Shown here: positions 54,866 through 64,000 of the stretch, piece after piece | Layout of the letters: the number at the start of each line of letters is the position of its first letter | Position numbering within the stretch: position 1 is the first letter of the stretch | NCBI RefSeq assembly: GCF_964656455.1 | Contig: NC_135726.1 | Span: 31,773,930-31,837,929 of the forward strand | DNA length: 64,000 nucleotides | DNA from: Halichoerus grypus | Taxonomy: Eukaryota; Chordata; Mammalia; Carnivora; Phocidae | Reading direction: 5' to 3' | The notes under the pieces: generated by a model | What the model saw: the letters and a program-made list of their open reading frames with translations, nothing else | Database searches by the model: none | What the model was told of the DNA's origin: nothing | Translations under genes and position numbers: made by a program

Positions 54866-54945
54866 ATCAAAGTGCGAGGTTACAGTTGGGGAGACTGAGG
54901 CCCACAGAGGGGAAGTGAGTTATTTAAGGTCGGTGGTATGAAAGA
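54866..54945 (-). mobile_element. MIR SINE fragment, antisense
   Basis: TTGGGGAGACTGAGGCCCAC followed by GGGAAGTGAGTTATTTAAGG is an antisense MIR core. Confidence 0.6.
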
Positions 54946-55518
54946 GCCAGTGTGGCGGCAAGAAAGACATTCCGGTGGAGGGAGGTGATGCTAATCCCCG
55001 TGTCAGGTCCTGGCCCCATGACACCTCTCAGGAGCCTCCTACACTGTGACTCAGTTTCTCCATTATTGCAGAGGCCCGTAGGTCCACTCAGCATCTTTTC
55101 CTGTCCCCTGACGGAAGAGGGCTCCATCAAGGCACACTGCAAGTTGAAGCCTTGGCCCACTGGAGGAAGCAGAACCTCAGCTCCATCCCCTCCATCCGCC
55201 CTCCACCCAACCCCCACCCTCTCCCAACACACCCTGTCTAAAGACTAGAGAATTTTGAAGGCACAGCTCCCACTGAGAGAAGAACGTTCCCTTCCTCCCT
55301 GAACCCTCAGGAACTGGATCAAGAGGCTGGCACCTTCCATCTTTGGCATAAGATTTCTTAGGCTGTCATACTCAGCTTCTTATCTGACTTCAGCAAAAAG
55401 GGGTCATGCTTGGTGTTCAGTCTTACCCACCCTCTGACCAAAGAGCCCTTCACAATGACTTCATGCCGCAGCTTCCTTCCCAGCCCTAGAATTGTACACA
55501 CACTGAGCTGGGTCATAT
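54946..55518. other. Unique non-coding sequence
   Basis: No repeat or gene recognised. Confidence 0.4.
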
Positions 55519-55536
55519 GAATTTGCTGTATTTTTT

Positions 55537-55740
55537 TTTTTTAAAGGTTTTATTTATTCATTTGAGACACAGAGATACAGAGAGAAAGAGAGAGCATGAG
55601 CAGTGGGAGAGGCAGAGGGAGAAGAAGAAGCAGACTCCCCGATGAGTCAGGAGCCCGATGTGGGGCTCGATCCCAAGACCCTGGGATCATGACCTGAGCC
55701 GAAGGCAGACGCGTAACCATCTGAGCCACCCAGGCGCCCC
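55537..55740 (-). mobile_element. CAN-SINE, antisense
   Basis: Tail complement AAAGGTTTTATTTATTCATT, purine-rich body, B-box complement GGGCTCGATCCC and head complement GAGCCACCCAGGCGCCCC. The perfect 18-bp target-site duplication GAATTTGCTGTATTTTTT is at 55519-55536 and 55741-55758. Confidence 0.97.
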
Positions 55741-55758
55741 GAATTTGCTGTATTTTTT

Positions 55759-56489
55759 ATCACCTCTGTAATATTTGATTTTTCTGCAATTGTAAGGAAA
55801 ACAACACGAGTCCCAAAATACCCCCAAGCTGGAGAATGACTCACACCGTATATGCAGTGACTCAGAAGGGCCCAGCAGAAGCGACAACCCCCACAAAAGG
55901 CCCCATTGTTCATATTTTAAAGGTAAGGGGTGGGTGCTAAGCAATTGCAAACTCAGAGAGCAGGTTCGGGCTCTGGCTGCTGACACTTGTCATTCGCCTG
56001 TTTGTCCTGGGTGTGTTTTGGTTCTCTCTTTTTCTAATGACATAGTGAAGCCAGATAATTTTGTAATCAGAGAAAGCCCCCTGGAGACCCTCATTTGTTT
56101 CTAAGTGCTGATGGGGAAGATGGGGGGCGGTGTCAGAGACAGTCAGCCACAGGACCCCAAGAAGCTGAATGTCCCCTGTAAGGCGGCAGGACTACTGGCT
56201 AGGCTGACACCCCCACTCCTTGCAGGGGACTGTGGCAGAGGCCAAACCGAGGGACAGAACACAAGAGGAAGAATGGAGTGGTGGGAAAAGGAGCCCAAGA
56301 CCCAGGATCCTATGACATCCGTGACCCACGGGTCCCCGTGGGCATGCACTTGGGACATCAGGAGGGGGGTGTCTGTGGGGCCGCAGAGGAGCCTCGCCTG
56401 ACCAAGAAGGGCTTTGGGAGCCCAGGAGGGGCAGCCAGCATTTTGGGACCAAGAAACAGAGGGGGAGGTAGCGTCCTCAAAGTTGGAAA
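55759..56489. other. Unique non-coding sequence
   Basis: No repeat or gene recognised. Confidence 0.4.
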
Positions 56490-56760
56490 GAGAACAAGCG
56501 GAAGCACCCAACATTAATAAGAGGAGGCCGTGAGTGTGAGGGGAATCCTCATCTATCACAGCGGAAAGTCAATAGATATGTCTAAAACTGATGAATCAGG
56601 AAATCGTGGCAGATGCGCATTATTTAGAAATACGACAGTGGTCAGGGGACCCCGCGGCTCTGAGGAGCAGGCGAGGAGGCAGCGCTTTGCATGGGAAGCC
56701 ACGCGGTACCATTTCATTGTTTTAAATACTTTCTGAAGGAGCTGTTGTTGATGCTTCTAA
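56490..56760. promoter_or_regulatory. CNE-like block
   Basis: Repeat-free, with CACCCAACATTAATAAGAGG, CTCATCTATCACAGCGG, CAATAGATATGTCTAAAACT and CATTATTTAGAAATACGAC, ending in CCATTTCATTGTTTTAAATA. Candidate regulatory DNA by composition only. Confidence 0.3.
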
Positions 56761-57014
56761 CCGTGCCTCTGCTTTACCCTTCCCCATCGCCCTGAATGGT
56801 CTGAGTCACCCCTGAGCACACACCTGAGAAGGGTGTTGGCTCTCTGTGTGTGTCTATGCACGTGCACCTGTGCCCTGCATCTCCTAATCCCCACTCTACT
56901 GGGGAGACGAGGACCCAGCGTCTCTCTCATCTGGGCCCTGGTTTTCTTATCTGCATATTTGGAAGCCTGGGTGAGGGCCTTTCCCTTCCGACACCTGAGG
57001 TTTCGCTGGGGTGA
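56761..57014. other. Unique non-coding sequence
   Basis: No repeat or gene recognised. Confidence 0.35.
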
Positions 57015-57140
57015 AGTTTAAAGTCAAAAGACCCATAGTCTAGCCCCAGTTCTGCCACTTCCTAGCTGTGTGACCTTGAACAAGTCACTTGCCCTGTCGG
57101 CTTCAGTGTTCCTTCTCTCTAAAATAAATAGGCTAAAGGC
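57015..57140 (+). mobile_element. MIR SINE
   Basis: CCCCAGTTCTGCCACTTCCT, AGCTGTGTGACCTTGAACAA and GTCACTTGCCCTGTCGGCTT form a clear sense MIR core. Confidence 0.88.
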
Positions 57141-57229
57141 AGGGACACCACGGAGACCCGGTGGAGGACAATAGGCATCGGCGTGGCCTGTCAGCTAAGC
57201 AGGCTGTGGACATCCATGGGGTTGCTCTC

Positions 57230-57720
57230 TAGGTTAGGCAGGACACTTTGGGCTGTCTCGCAGAGCACAAGTCAAACTGGCTCAAGCAAAAAGCATTGAT
57301 CGGCTCCTCGAACTGGGAGCCTAATGCCACCTTCAGGCACAGCTAGATCCAGAGGTTTCATGTCCTCAAGAACCTGTCTCTCTCTCCAGGTCTCAGTTCT
57401 GCTCTCCTCTCTGTCAGTTAAAGTATCAAGCAGATTTGTTCCAAATGATGGGGAGCATGTGCTTTTGCCACCTTCAGCTTCTGATTTAGGAAAACCCTCT
57501 CTTCCAGTGCCACTCGCCATCTCCCCCAAAGGAATTCTGATTGGTCCTCCTTGAATCACATGCCCAGTTCTGGACCAATCACTGCTTCCAGGCAGGTGAG
57601 GTCTCCTCATTGGTCAGCTGGAGTCACATGACCTGCCTTGGGTCAGCAAGGCAGGATCTTTGATTGGCTGTCCCAGGAGAATCACATGCAAGAGGGAAAA
57701 GGCAGTCCCCAAAGAGAGAA
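57230..57720. repeat. Ancient interspersed repeat with repeated CCAAT/CACATG units
   Basis: ATTGG or CCAAT cores occur at 57540, 57575, 57609 and 57663, and CACATG at 57557, 57625 and 57683. This makes a degenerate unit of about 55-70 bp (ATTGG, then CACATG 16-20 bp later). The whole segment, with CAGGCACAGCTAGATCCAGA upstream, resembles an old interspersed repeat that I cannot name. CCAAT is the NF-Y core, but no function can be concluded. Confidence 0.45.
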
Positions 57721-57884
57721 AGGAGAGGGTGCCAAGGTTCTTAACCTGGGGGTAAGGTTTGAGGAAAGAGGGCAGGGCCATCCCTGATGCTCCAACAGAA
57801 CTCTTCCCACCACCCTGTCCTTCGCTGACTAAGGGGCTGCAGCTCTTCCTGCCCTTGACCCAGGGTGCAAGAGAATTCCAGAGG

Positions 57885-58000
57885 GCTTGTTTATTGAACA
57901 CTCGCTATTTGCTAGATGCTTTAGCTGCATGGGCTCATTGGATCCTTATTCCAACTCTGACTTAACCCTATTTTGCAAATAAGGAAAATGAATTCCGTAC
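57885..58000 (-). mobile_element. MIR SINE fragment, antisense
   Basis: GAACACTCGCTATTTGCTAG, CTCATTGGATCCTTATTCCA and TTTTGCAAATAAGGAAAATG are diverged antisense MIR. Confidence 0.65.
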
Positions 58001-58459
58001 TCCAACTGCCCCAAAGCCCTGAAGTCAGCTTCCTCAAGCGGTCTCTCTCAGTGCCTCCATTTCTTCATCTGTGAAAGGGGCTCAGACTTGGGACAGAAGA
58101 AAAAATGGATAAAGGAAGACAGAGGCACACACAGAGAGAGAGAACCACACAGAACCTGGGTGGACACCCAGCCCGCCTGCCATCCCCAGAGCACAGCGAG
58201 GCAGGTGTCTCCCAACTGATCAAGGGAGGGAGGAAACCCAAGGCTGGATCTCAGCAGCCCAGCTCACTGTGTCTTCTGGGCTGGTCTACTGCCCAGCTGG
58301 CCTTCACAGGTTCCTGTGGGGAACTCTGGGGGTCTAAAGCACTTTCCTTCCCCCTGGGCTGAGGAGAAGAAAGTGGGGAGGGGCGAGTTGCTTGGAGATA
58401 AAGACAAGACTTCAGGCCAGCCAGCTCCAACCAGCTGCTGTCCCTTCCCCTGAGACTGT
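58001..58459. other. Unique non-coding sequence
   Basis: No repeat or gene recognised. Confidence 0.4.
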
Positions 58460-58890
58460 CCTGCAGAACAGAAAAGCCTTTTCTGCCACCCTCCCTGCTC
58501 TCACACCTCCCATAGCTCCCTAGTCTCCAGCAGAAATCTGCATGTCTCAGCTGACTTCAGGCCCTCCCCGCCTCTCCCCAACATCCCATCAACCCCCTCT
58601 CCTCCAGGCAAAAGAACCCACATCTCCCCTGTCACCATGGGATGCCTGGCCGCCACGCCTCTGCTTAGCCTGTGCCTCAAACGTAGAACATCCTCCCCCC
58701 CAGCACTACTGCTGTGGACCTGATCCATCCTTCAAAGCCTGGCTCAAGTGTGGGGCCACCAGGGCTGACCTGGTGCTCTCACCCCAGACCCTCCCAGCAG
58801 GTTTTCTTCCCTCTACTTCCCGAGCCCATCTAGCTCTTCAGAGATCTGTTCCCCAAACCTATTACCTGAGCTCTCTTGAGTTCTCTATGT
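58460..58890 (+). mobile_element. Possible L2-like LINE fragment
   Basis: AATGTAC-type L2 landmarks are absent, but CATCCTTCAAAGCCTGGCTC followed by GACCTGGTGCTCTCACC is compatible with sense L2. Weak call. No gene is supported. Confidence 0.35.
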
Positions 58891-58894
58891 CTCA

Positions 58895-59050
58895 GTTTCT
58901 CCTGAAGTCCCATTTCAGTTTCCATCTGTAAATATGAATAATGAGAGTATCTATGTCACAGGGTGTTTGTGATGATTAAAATGACATAATGCAGGTAAAA
59001 TGCTTAGAACGCAGCCCAGCACTTTGTAAGAACTCAATAAATACTATCAC
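58895..59050 (+). mobile_element. MIR SINE 3' half
   Basis: TTTCAGTTTCCATCTGTAAA, GTGTTTGTGATGATTAAAAT, GTAAAATGCTTAGAACGCAG and TAAGAACTCAATAAATACTA match the MIR 3' half, ending in an ATT microsatellite grown from its tail. Confidence 0.88.
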
Positions 59051-59058
59051 TACTGGAA

Positions 59059-59059
<1 letters not shown>

Positions 59060-59105
<46 letters not shown>

Positions 59106-59107
59106 TG
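59060..59107. repeat. (ATT)16 microsatellite
   Basis: About 48 bp of uninterrupted TAT/ATT at the MIR 3' tail. Confidence 0.97.
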
Positions 59108-59269
59108 TCATTGTTACTGCTGCTAAATAGAGGGGTATGGCAGACCGGATTTTCCAAGATATTTTCAGTCCCATGGGCTCTTGAAGAACATTGTCACTTC
59201 CCATCAAGGGATGGGGGACAGAGAAGTGATGCCATGTGGCTGCTAGGACTAGGACACAAAAACGATAAG

Positions 59270-59336
59270 GCTCCTCTCTCTCTCTCTCTCTCCCTCCCTC
59301 CCTCTCTCTTTCCCTCTCCCCCCCCACCCCCCTCCA
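59270..59336. repeat. CT-rich simple repeat
   Basis: (TC)n passing into CCCT and C-rich runs. Confidence 0.95.
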
Positions 59337-59509
59337 CCGTTCTCTTTCTTTCTCCTCACTCACCCTTGGGACGCAGGCACCGTGCTGTAAGGAAGCCCAG
59401 GTCGCCTGGGGGACCACGTGGGGGGTCCCAGCTGACTGCCCCGGTAAGGTCTCTGCCAACAGCCAACATCAACCAGCAGACATGTGTGAGTGAACCTTCC
59501 AATGAGCCC

Positions 59510-60115
59510 CGTCCCCAGCAGAATAATGGCCCCCGAAGAGCTCCACGTGCTAATCCCCGGAGCCTGTGAAAGTGCTCCGTCGCATGGCAGGAAGGACTGC
59601 AGGTGGGACTAAGGGCGCGGAGCTTGAGACGGGAGAGCAGCCTGGACTGCGCAGGTGGGCCCGCTGTGATCACATGCCCCTGTACATGCCAGGAACTTTC
59701 TCCAGCGGCCAGAGAGATGGCAGAGAGACGCAGCAGGGGAAGAGGCAGGAGAGATTTCAAGCCTGTGGCTGGCTTTGGAAATGGAGGAACGGAGCTACAA
59801 GCCAAGGAATGGAGGCTGATTCTGGAAGTTGAGAAGCCCAGCAAGGAAAGGGGACCTCAGTCTTAGCATCGCAGGGAACTGAATTCTGCCAACGACCTGG
59901 TTGAGCAGGAAAAATGGATTCTCCCCTGGGGTCTCCCAAGAAGATCACGGACAGCCCTACGGGTCCCTTGATTTCGGCCTTGTGACACTCTAAGCACAGA
60001 TCCAGCCTCACCCACTGGACTTCCAACCTGTAAGAACTGTAAGATCATAAATGTGTGTGATTTTAAACCTTGTAGTTTGTGGTCACTTGTGGCCATAGCA
60101 GGAGAAAGTATAGCA
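59510..60115 (+). mobile_element. Solo LTR-like element (MaLR/ERVL-type)
   Basis: AGCAGAATAATGGCCCCCGA, GCTAATCCCCGGAGCCTGTG, AGCCTGGACTGCGCAGGTGG, AAAAATGGATTCTCCCCTGG, and at the 3' end ACTTCCAACCTGTAAGAACT then AAACCTTGTAGTTTGTGGTC follow the order of a common old mammalian LTR. No internal or partner LTR sequence is seen. The family name is uncertain. Confidence 0.65.
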
Positions 60116-60425
60116 GCCTTTGAGTCGTCCTTCTGAGGCCCCAGACGTCCGGAGCAGAGACAAAGTGTCCCCATTCCTGATGCACAGAAGCCGTGACACA
60201 GTGGTTGTTCTATGGCGCTGCATTGGGGCGGTTTGTGAGTATGTAACTCCAGCAGCTGGAACGGGAGGCTTCTGCAGCCCTTTCCCAGAGGCATCCGCTG
60301 TCCCCTCTGACCTCACCAGACTGTGGTTTCTTCATCTGTGACATAAGAATAATGACCATGAAAGAAGTGACTGGTATGTGCCCCATAAAAGGTGCCATGC
60401 TGTTTTTAGGGGGAAATGTGATGCT
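60116..60425. other. Non-coding sequence before the L1
   Basis: A MIR-like scrap near 60320 (GTGGTTTCTTCATCTGTGAC). Nothing else is recognised. Confidence 0.35.
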
Positions 60426-60523
60426 GATTTGCATTGTGAGATATCACTTTTATGAAATTAAAACCTTATATGTTCCATAATGCACTATCACATCACACCC
60501 ATTAGGATGGCTCTTACCCAAAA

Positions 60524-61442
60524 AGAAGAGGAGGAGGAGTGGGAGGAGAAGGAGCAGGACGAGGAGCAGGGGGAGCAGGAGGAGCAGAAGGAGGAGCAGG
60601 AGGAGGAGCAGGAGGAGGAGGAAGAGTAGGAGGAGGAGAAAGAGCAGGAGGAGGAGGAGGAGCAGGAGGAGGAGGAGCAGGAGCAAGAGGAGGAGGAGGA
60701 GCAGGAACAGGAGAAGCAGGAGGAGGAGGAGGATTAGGAGCAGGAGGAGGAGCAGGAACAGGAGAAGCAGGAGGAGGAGGAGGATTAGGAGCAGGAGGAG
60801 GAGCAGGAGCAGGAGGAGCAGGAGGAGCAGGAAGATGAGGAGCAGGAGGAGGAGCAGGAGCAGGAGGAGCAGGAGGAGCAGGAGCAGGAGGAGCAGGAAC
60901 AGGAGAAGCAGGAGGAGGAGGAGGATTAGGAGCAGCAGGAGGAGCAGAAGCAGGAGGAGGAGAAAGAGCAGGAGGAGCAGGAGCAGGAGGAGCAGGAGGA
61001 GAAGGAGGAGCAAGAGCAGGAGCAGGAGGAGGAGGAGCAGGAGCAGGAGGATGAGGAGCAGGAGCAGGAGGAGCAGGAACAGGAGAAGCAGGAGGAGGAG
61101 GAGGATTAGGAGCAGCAGGAGGAGCAGGAGCAGGAGGAGGAGAAGGAGCAGGAGGAGGAGGAGCAGGAGGAGCAGGAGGAGCAGGAGGAGCAGGAGCAGG
61201 AGGAGGAGGAGCAGGAGCAGGAGGAGCAGGAGGAGAAGGAGGAGCAGGAGGAGCAAGAGCAGGAGGAACAGGAGCAGGAGGAGCAGGAGGAGGAGGAGCA
61301 GGTGGAGGAGCAGGAGCAGGAGGAGCAGCAGGAGGAAGACGAGCAGGAGCAGGAGGAGGAGGAGCAGGAATAGGAGCAGGAGGAGCAGGAGGAGGAGCAG
61401 GAAGATGAGGAGCAGGAGGAGCAGGAGGAGGAGGAGCAGGAG
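60524..61442. repeat. GGA/GCA purine-rich minisatellite, 0.9 kb
   Basis: About 919 bp made almost only of GGA, GCA and GAA triplets in one phase, with rare variants (GGATTAGGAGCAG at 60731, 60782, 60923 and 61103). The blocks around 60860-60960 and 61040-61140 are near-identical at an exact 180-bp offset, and an earlier 51-bp offset is also seen, so it has higher-order structure. Because the unit is a triplet, long frames stay open (poly-Leu, Pro/Ala-rich, Arg/Ser-rich), but these are artefacts. It arose at an A-rich spot in L1 ORF2. Confidence 0.95.
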
Positions 61443-62084
61443 TTAGCAAGGATGTGGAGAAATTAGAACATTTGTGCACCGCTCACGGGAATATAAAATT
61501 GTGCCGCCACTGTGGAAAATGGTAGCTCCTCAAAAAATTAAACGTAGAACTACTACATGATTCATCAGTTCCTCTTCTGGGTATATGCCCAAGAGAATGG
61601 ACAGCAGGGATCTGAGCAGATAGCTGTAGACGCATGCTCATGGCAGCATGATTCACAATAGCTAAAGCAGAGAAGCAACCCACGTGTCCCTCCACAGATG
61701 AATGGATAAATAAAATGTGGTTGGTCCATACAAGGGAATATCCTTTGGCCTTCGAAAGGAAGGAGGGCCTGTCACCTGCTACACCATGGATGAACCTCGA
61801 GGACATGACGCTCAGCGACATGAGCCAGTCACAAGGACAGATACTGCACGATTCCATTTACGTGAGGTTTTTGGAGGAGTCAAACCTCTATCCTAGAGAC
61901 AGAAAGTAGAAGAGTGGTTGCCAGGGGTGGGGGGAGGGGGAGTGTGTAATGGGGACAGAGCTTCAGTCTGGGAAGACGAAAGTGTTCTGGAAAAGTGGTG
62001 GGGATGGTTGCACAACAGTGCGAATGTACTTCATGCCACTGAACAGTACACTCAAAAATAACTGTTAAGATGGTGAATTTTATG

Positions 62085-62290
62085 GGGGCACCTGGGTGGC
62101 TCAGTTGGTTAAGCGACTGCCTTCGGCTCAGGTCATGATCCTGGAGTCCTGGGATCGAGTCCCACGTCGGGCTCCCTGCTCAGCAGGGAGTCTGCTTCTC
62201 TCTCTGACCCTCCCCCCTCTCATGCTCTCTCTCTATCTCATTCTCTCTCTCAAATAAATAAATAAAATCTTTAAAAAAAAAAAAAAAAAA
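62085..62290 (+). mobile_element. CAN-SINE, full length
   Basis: Starts GGGGCACCTGGGTGGCTCAG, with B-box GATCGAGTCCC near 62153, CT-rich body and tail CAAATAAATAAATAAAATCT plus A-run. The perfect 18-bp target-site duplication AAGATGGTGAATTTTATG is at 62067-62084 and 62291-62308, within the L1 3'UTR. Confidence 0.97.
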
Positions 62291-62530
62291 AAGATGGTGA
62301 ATTTTATGTTAGATATATTGTACCAAACAAATGTTTTTAACCCTATATGTGTATGCTTGTACCTATATTACAGAAAGTTTAAAAGGATGCCTTCTACATT
62401 GTCAAGAATGGGAATAAAGGGTAGAACGGGAGGGGGGATTTCACCTTTTACTTTATATACCTACGTGTTCTTTAACCATCTTACAAAGAATAGCAGTAAA
62501 TTTGCAATAATAATACAAATGTGTAGTTTT

Positions 62531-62731
62531 GTTTAAAGCTTTACTTATTTATTTTGGTGAGAGAGAGTGCATGAGCGGAGGGGAGGGAGGGGGAGAGGCA
62601 GAGAGAGAGAGAAGCAGACTCCCCACTGAGCGCAGAGCCCACCGTGGGACTCGATCTCATGGCCCTGAGATGATGACCTGAGCTGAAATCAAGAATCGAA
62701 CGCTTAACCAACTGAGTCACCCAGGTGCCCC
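62531..62731 (-). mobile_element. CAN-SINE, antisense
   Basis: Tail complement TTTACTTATTTATTTTGGTG, a purine-rich body, a diverged B-box complement GGGACTCGATCTC and head complement GAGTCACCCAGGTGCCCC. The flanks CAAATGTGTAGTTTT and CAAATATGTGTTTTT are a likely degenerate target-site duplication. Confidence 0.93.
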
Positions 62732-63487
62732 CAAATATGTGTTTTTTAAATGGGGAAGCAGCACCTACCTCAGAGGATGTGAGGATTAACAGCCTCGCTA
62801 AAGGAAAAGCATGTATCCTGGGCCTGGAACACTCGAGGGACAGAAAATCCCTTCCCTCCCTTGTCCCTGTCCTGAGATTCTCTAAGCTCTACAGAACAGC
62901 CTACCAGAGGGTTGATATTGGAGACAAAAGGCATAGGCCCTCTGCAGCCCCATGTCCATCCCAATGTCCACAGCAACCGAAGACTAAGGAAGGGTCCACT
63001 CCAGGAGGCCCACTCAAGCCTGGTGATCCCACACAATCGTACCCTGGGAACCCCTCACCGTCTCTGGAATCTCGTGGGAGTGTTCAGTCTTGAGCATTGG
63101 GAGGAAACTATGATCATTTCTAGATGGCCACACTTTGGGCAACAACTGTGCCTTCTGGGTCATTCTCAAAGACCCAGAAAAGCTCTGGAAAGCTTTGAAA
63201 GCTTTCTTCTGCCCTTTTGTCTCAATACCCATGTCCTCAAGGAAACAGAACTCCTTTTACCCTTCCCTTTGAATTTGTCTTAGCACCTTTCACCTTCTGG
63301 AAGTTCTTCACACGTCTAGTCCAAATCTCTCATGCTGCTGCCAGAGAAAAAGTCTTTGCCTCTATAACTCAGTGGCCTCTGCCCAGCAGAGAAGAAACTT
63401 CACACATGCTCTCGCCTTAAAACGAGAGACTATTTCCCTGCATACTATGTAAGGAGCATGGCAAATACTTTCAATCTAGCTGTCTAT
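62732..63487. other. Unique non-coding sequence
   Basis: Open frames of up to about 123 codons occur at 62725-63283 but show no family resemblance and overlap one another. No repeat is recognised. Confidence 0.4.
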
Positions 63488-63878
63488 TGGTCAGGGTCTC
63501 CAGAGGAACAGGACCAAAAGGATTGGTGTACATACATAGAAAACTATTTATTATAAGGAATCGGCTCGTGTCATTACGGGGACTGCGAGCTCAGATCTGC
63601 CGTGTGGACCAGCAGGCGGAGCCCAGGCACAGACAAAGTCCTTAGGCACTCTGCTGGAGAATCACACCTTACTTGGGGAAGGGTCTGCCTTTTTGTTCTG
63701 TTCAGGACTTTAGCTGATTGAATGTGGCCCACCCACATTAGAGACGGCAATCTGCTTTATTCTACCAATTAAAATGTTCATGTCATCTAAAAAAAAAATA
63801 CCCAGAATAACTTATGGCCAAATATCTGGGCACCCCATGATCCCATCAAGTTGACACCTAACATTAACCAGCACAAGC
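63488..63878 (-). mobile_element. Ancient LTR-like element, antisense
   Basis: Plus-strand wording TCAGGGTCTCCAGAGGAACA, TATTTATTATAAGGAATCGG (complement of a polyadenylation AATAAA), GAATGTGGCCCACCCACATT and AATATCTGGGCACCCCATGA is the antisense of a common old mammalian LTR. No coding or partner LTR sequence is seen. An A-run lies near 63789. Confidence 0.65.
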
Positions 63879-64000
63879 AGGTACAATGTGGGTTGCTAGC
63901 TACCCAGCCAACAGTTACCACTGGACCATTGAGCTGTATGGACATATGTTCAGGCCTCAAATGGAATGCCCCCAACCACCACCCCTGCCTCTGTGTCCCA
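63879..64000. other. Unassigned end of window
   Basis: No feature recognised in the last bases; possibly flank of the LTR-like element. Confidence 0.3.

Larger units (their letters stand above)
60426..62330 (+). mobile_element. Old LINE-1 3' end interrupted by minisatellite and SINE
   Basis: ORF2 end wording CACACCCATTAGGATGGCTC at 60496 resumes after the minisatellite with AGTTAGCAAGGATGTGGAGA at 61441. It continues ATTGTGCCGCCACTGTGGAA, TCTTCTGGGTATATGCCCAA, GAATGGATAAATAAAATGTG, GAGACAGAAAGTAGAAGAGT and TTGCACAACAGTGCGAATGT. A CAN-SINE at 62085-62290 splits the 3'UTR, which resumes GATGGTGAATTTTATGTTAG. No open ORF2 remains. Confidence 0.87.

Noticed and set aside
60450..61479. Very long open frames (268-codon poly-Leu, 321-codon Pro/Ala-rich, 203-codon Arg/Ser-rich)
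   Set aside because: They exist only because the minisatellite unit is a triplet without stop codons; the low-complexity products are artefacts of the repeat.
62725..63283. Overlapping 122- and 123-codon open frames
   Set aside because: Different frames of the same strand with no family resemblance; the first starts inside a SINE target-site region.

Overview
This is vertebrate nuclear DNA from a carnivoran mammal. The best evidence is eleven copies of the tRNA-derived CAN-SINE, found only in Carnivora, and three 3' ends of carnivoran LINE-1s. The commonest SINE form (head with GATCGAGTCCC, CT-rich body, tail AAATAAATAAATAAAATCTTT) is typical of arctoid caniforms such as bears, seals and mustelids; the species itself cannot be read from the window. 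Between these lie many old mammalian repeats: MIR, L2, hAT-Charlie elements, LTR fragments and an ancient ERV.

I find no credible protein-coding exon, tRNA, rRNA, snRNA, CRISPR array or operon. Open frames are short, unlike known proteins, or fall in repeats. The window reads as intergenic or deep-intronic sequence.

Layout. 1-7.6 kb: LTR-like fragments, then mostly unique DNA with small AT-rich, conserved-looking blocks. 7.6-19.5 kb: SINEs, L2 and MER20-like elements around a long unique block at 9.4-10.3 kb that resembles a conserved non-coding element (CNE). 19.8-24.2 kb: a minus-strand ERV remnant (integrase-like pol and a gag-like block) mixed with minus-strand LINE-1 pieces. 24.2-43 kb: MIR/L2-rich sequence with several CNE-like islands. 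43-53.1 kb: a LINE-1 nest, in which an old L1 is split by a second old L1, itself hit by two SINEs and a 5'-inverted young L1. 53.1-60.4 kb: a CA-rich degenerate tract, a CpG-rich patch, a homeobox/POU-site-rich CNE-like island and LTR pieces. 60.4-62.3 kb: an old L1 whose ORF2 end carries a 0.9 kb GGA/GCA purine minisatellite. 62.5-64 kb: a SINE and a minus-strand LTR.

Nothing here forms a pathway. The GC/AT-mixed CNE-like islands separated by ancient repeats suggest the regulatory domain of a developmental gene lying outside the window; that is inference, and the locus cannot be named. No new biological system is evident. The most informative items are the nested and twin-primed LINE-1 insertions, the minisatellite grown inside an L1, the decayed ERV integrase and the CNE-like islands. 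Repeat family names are from memory of consensus sequences, not from a search.
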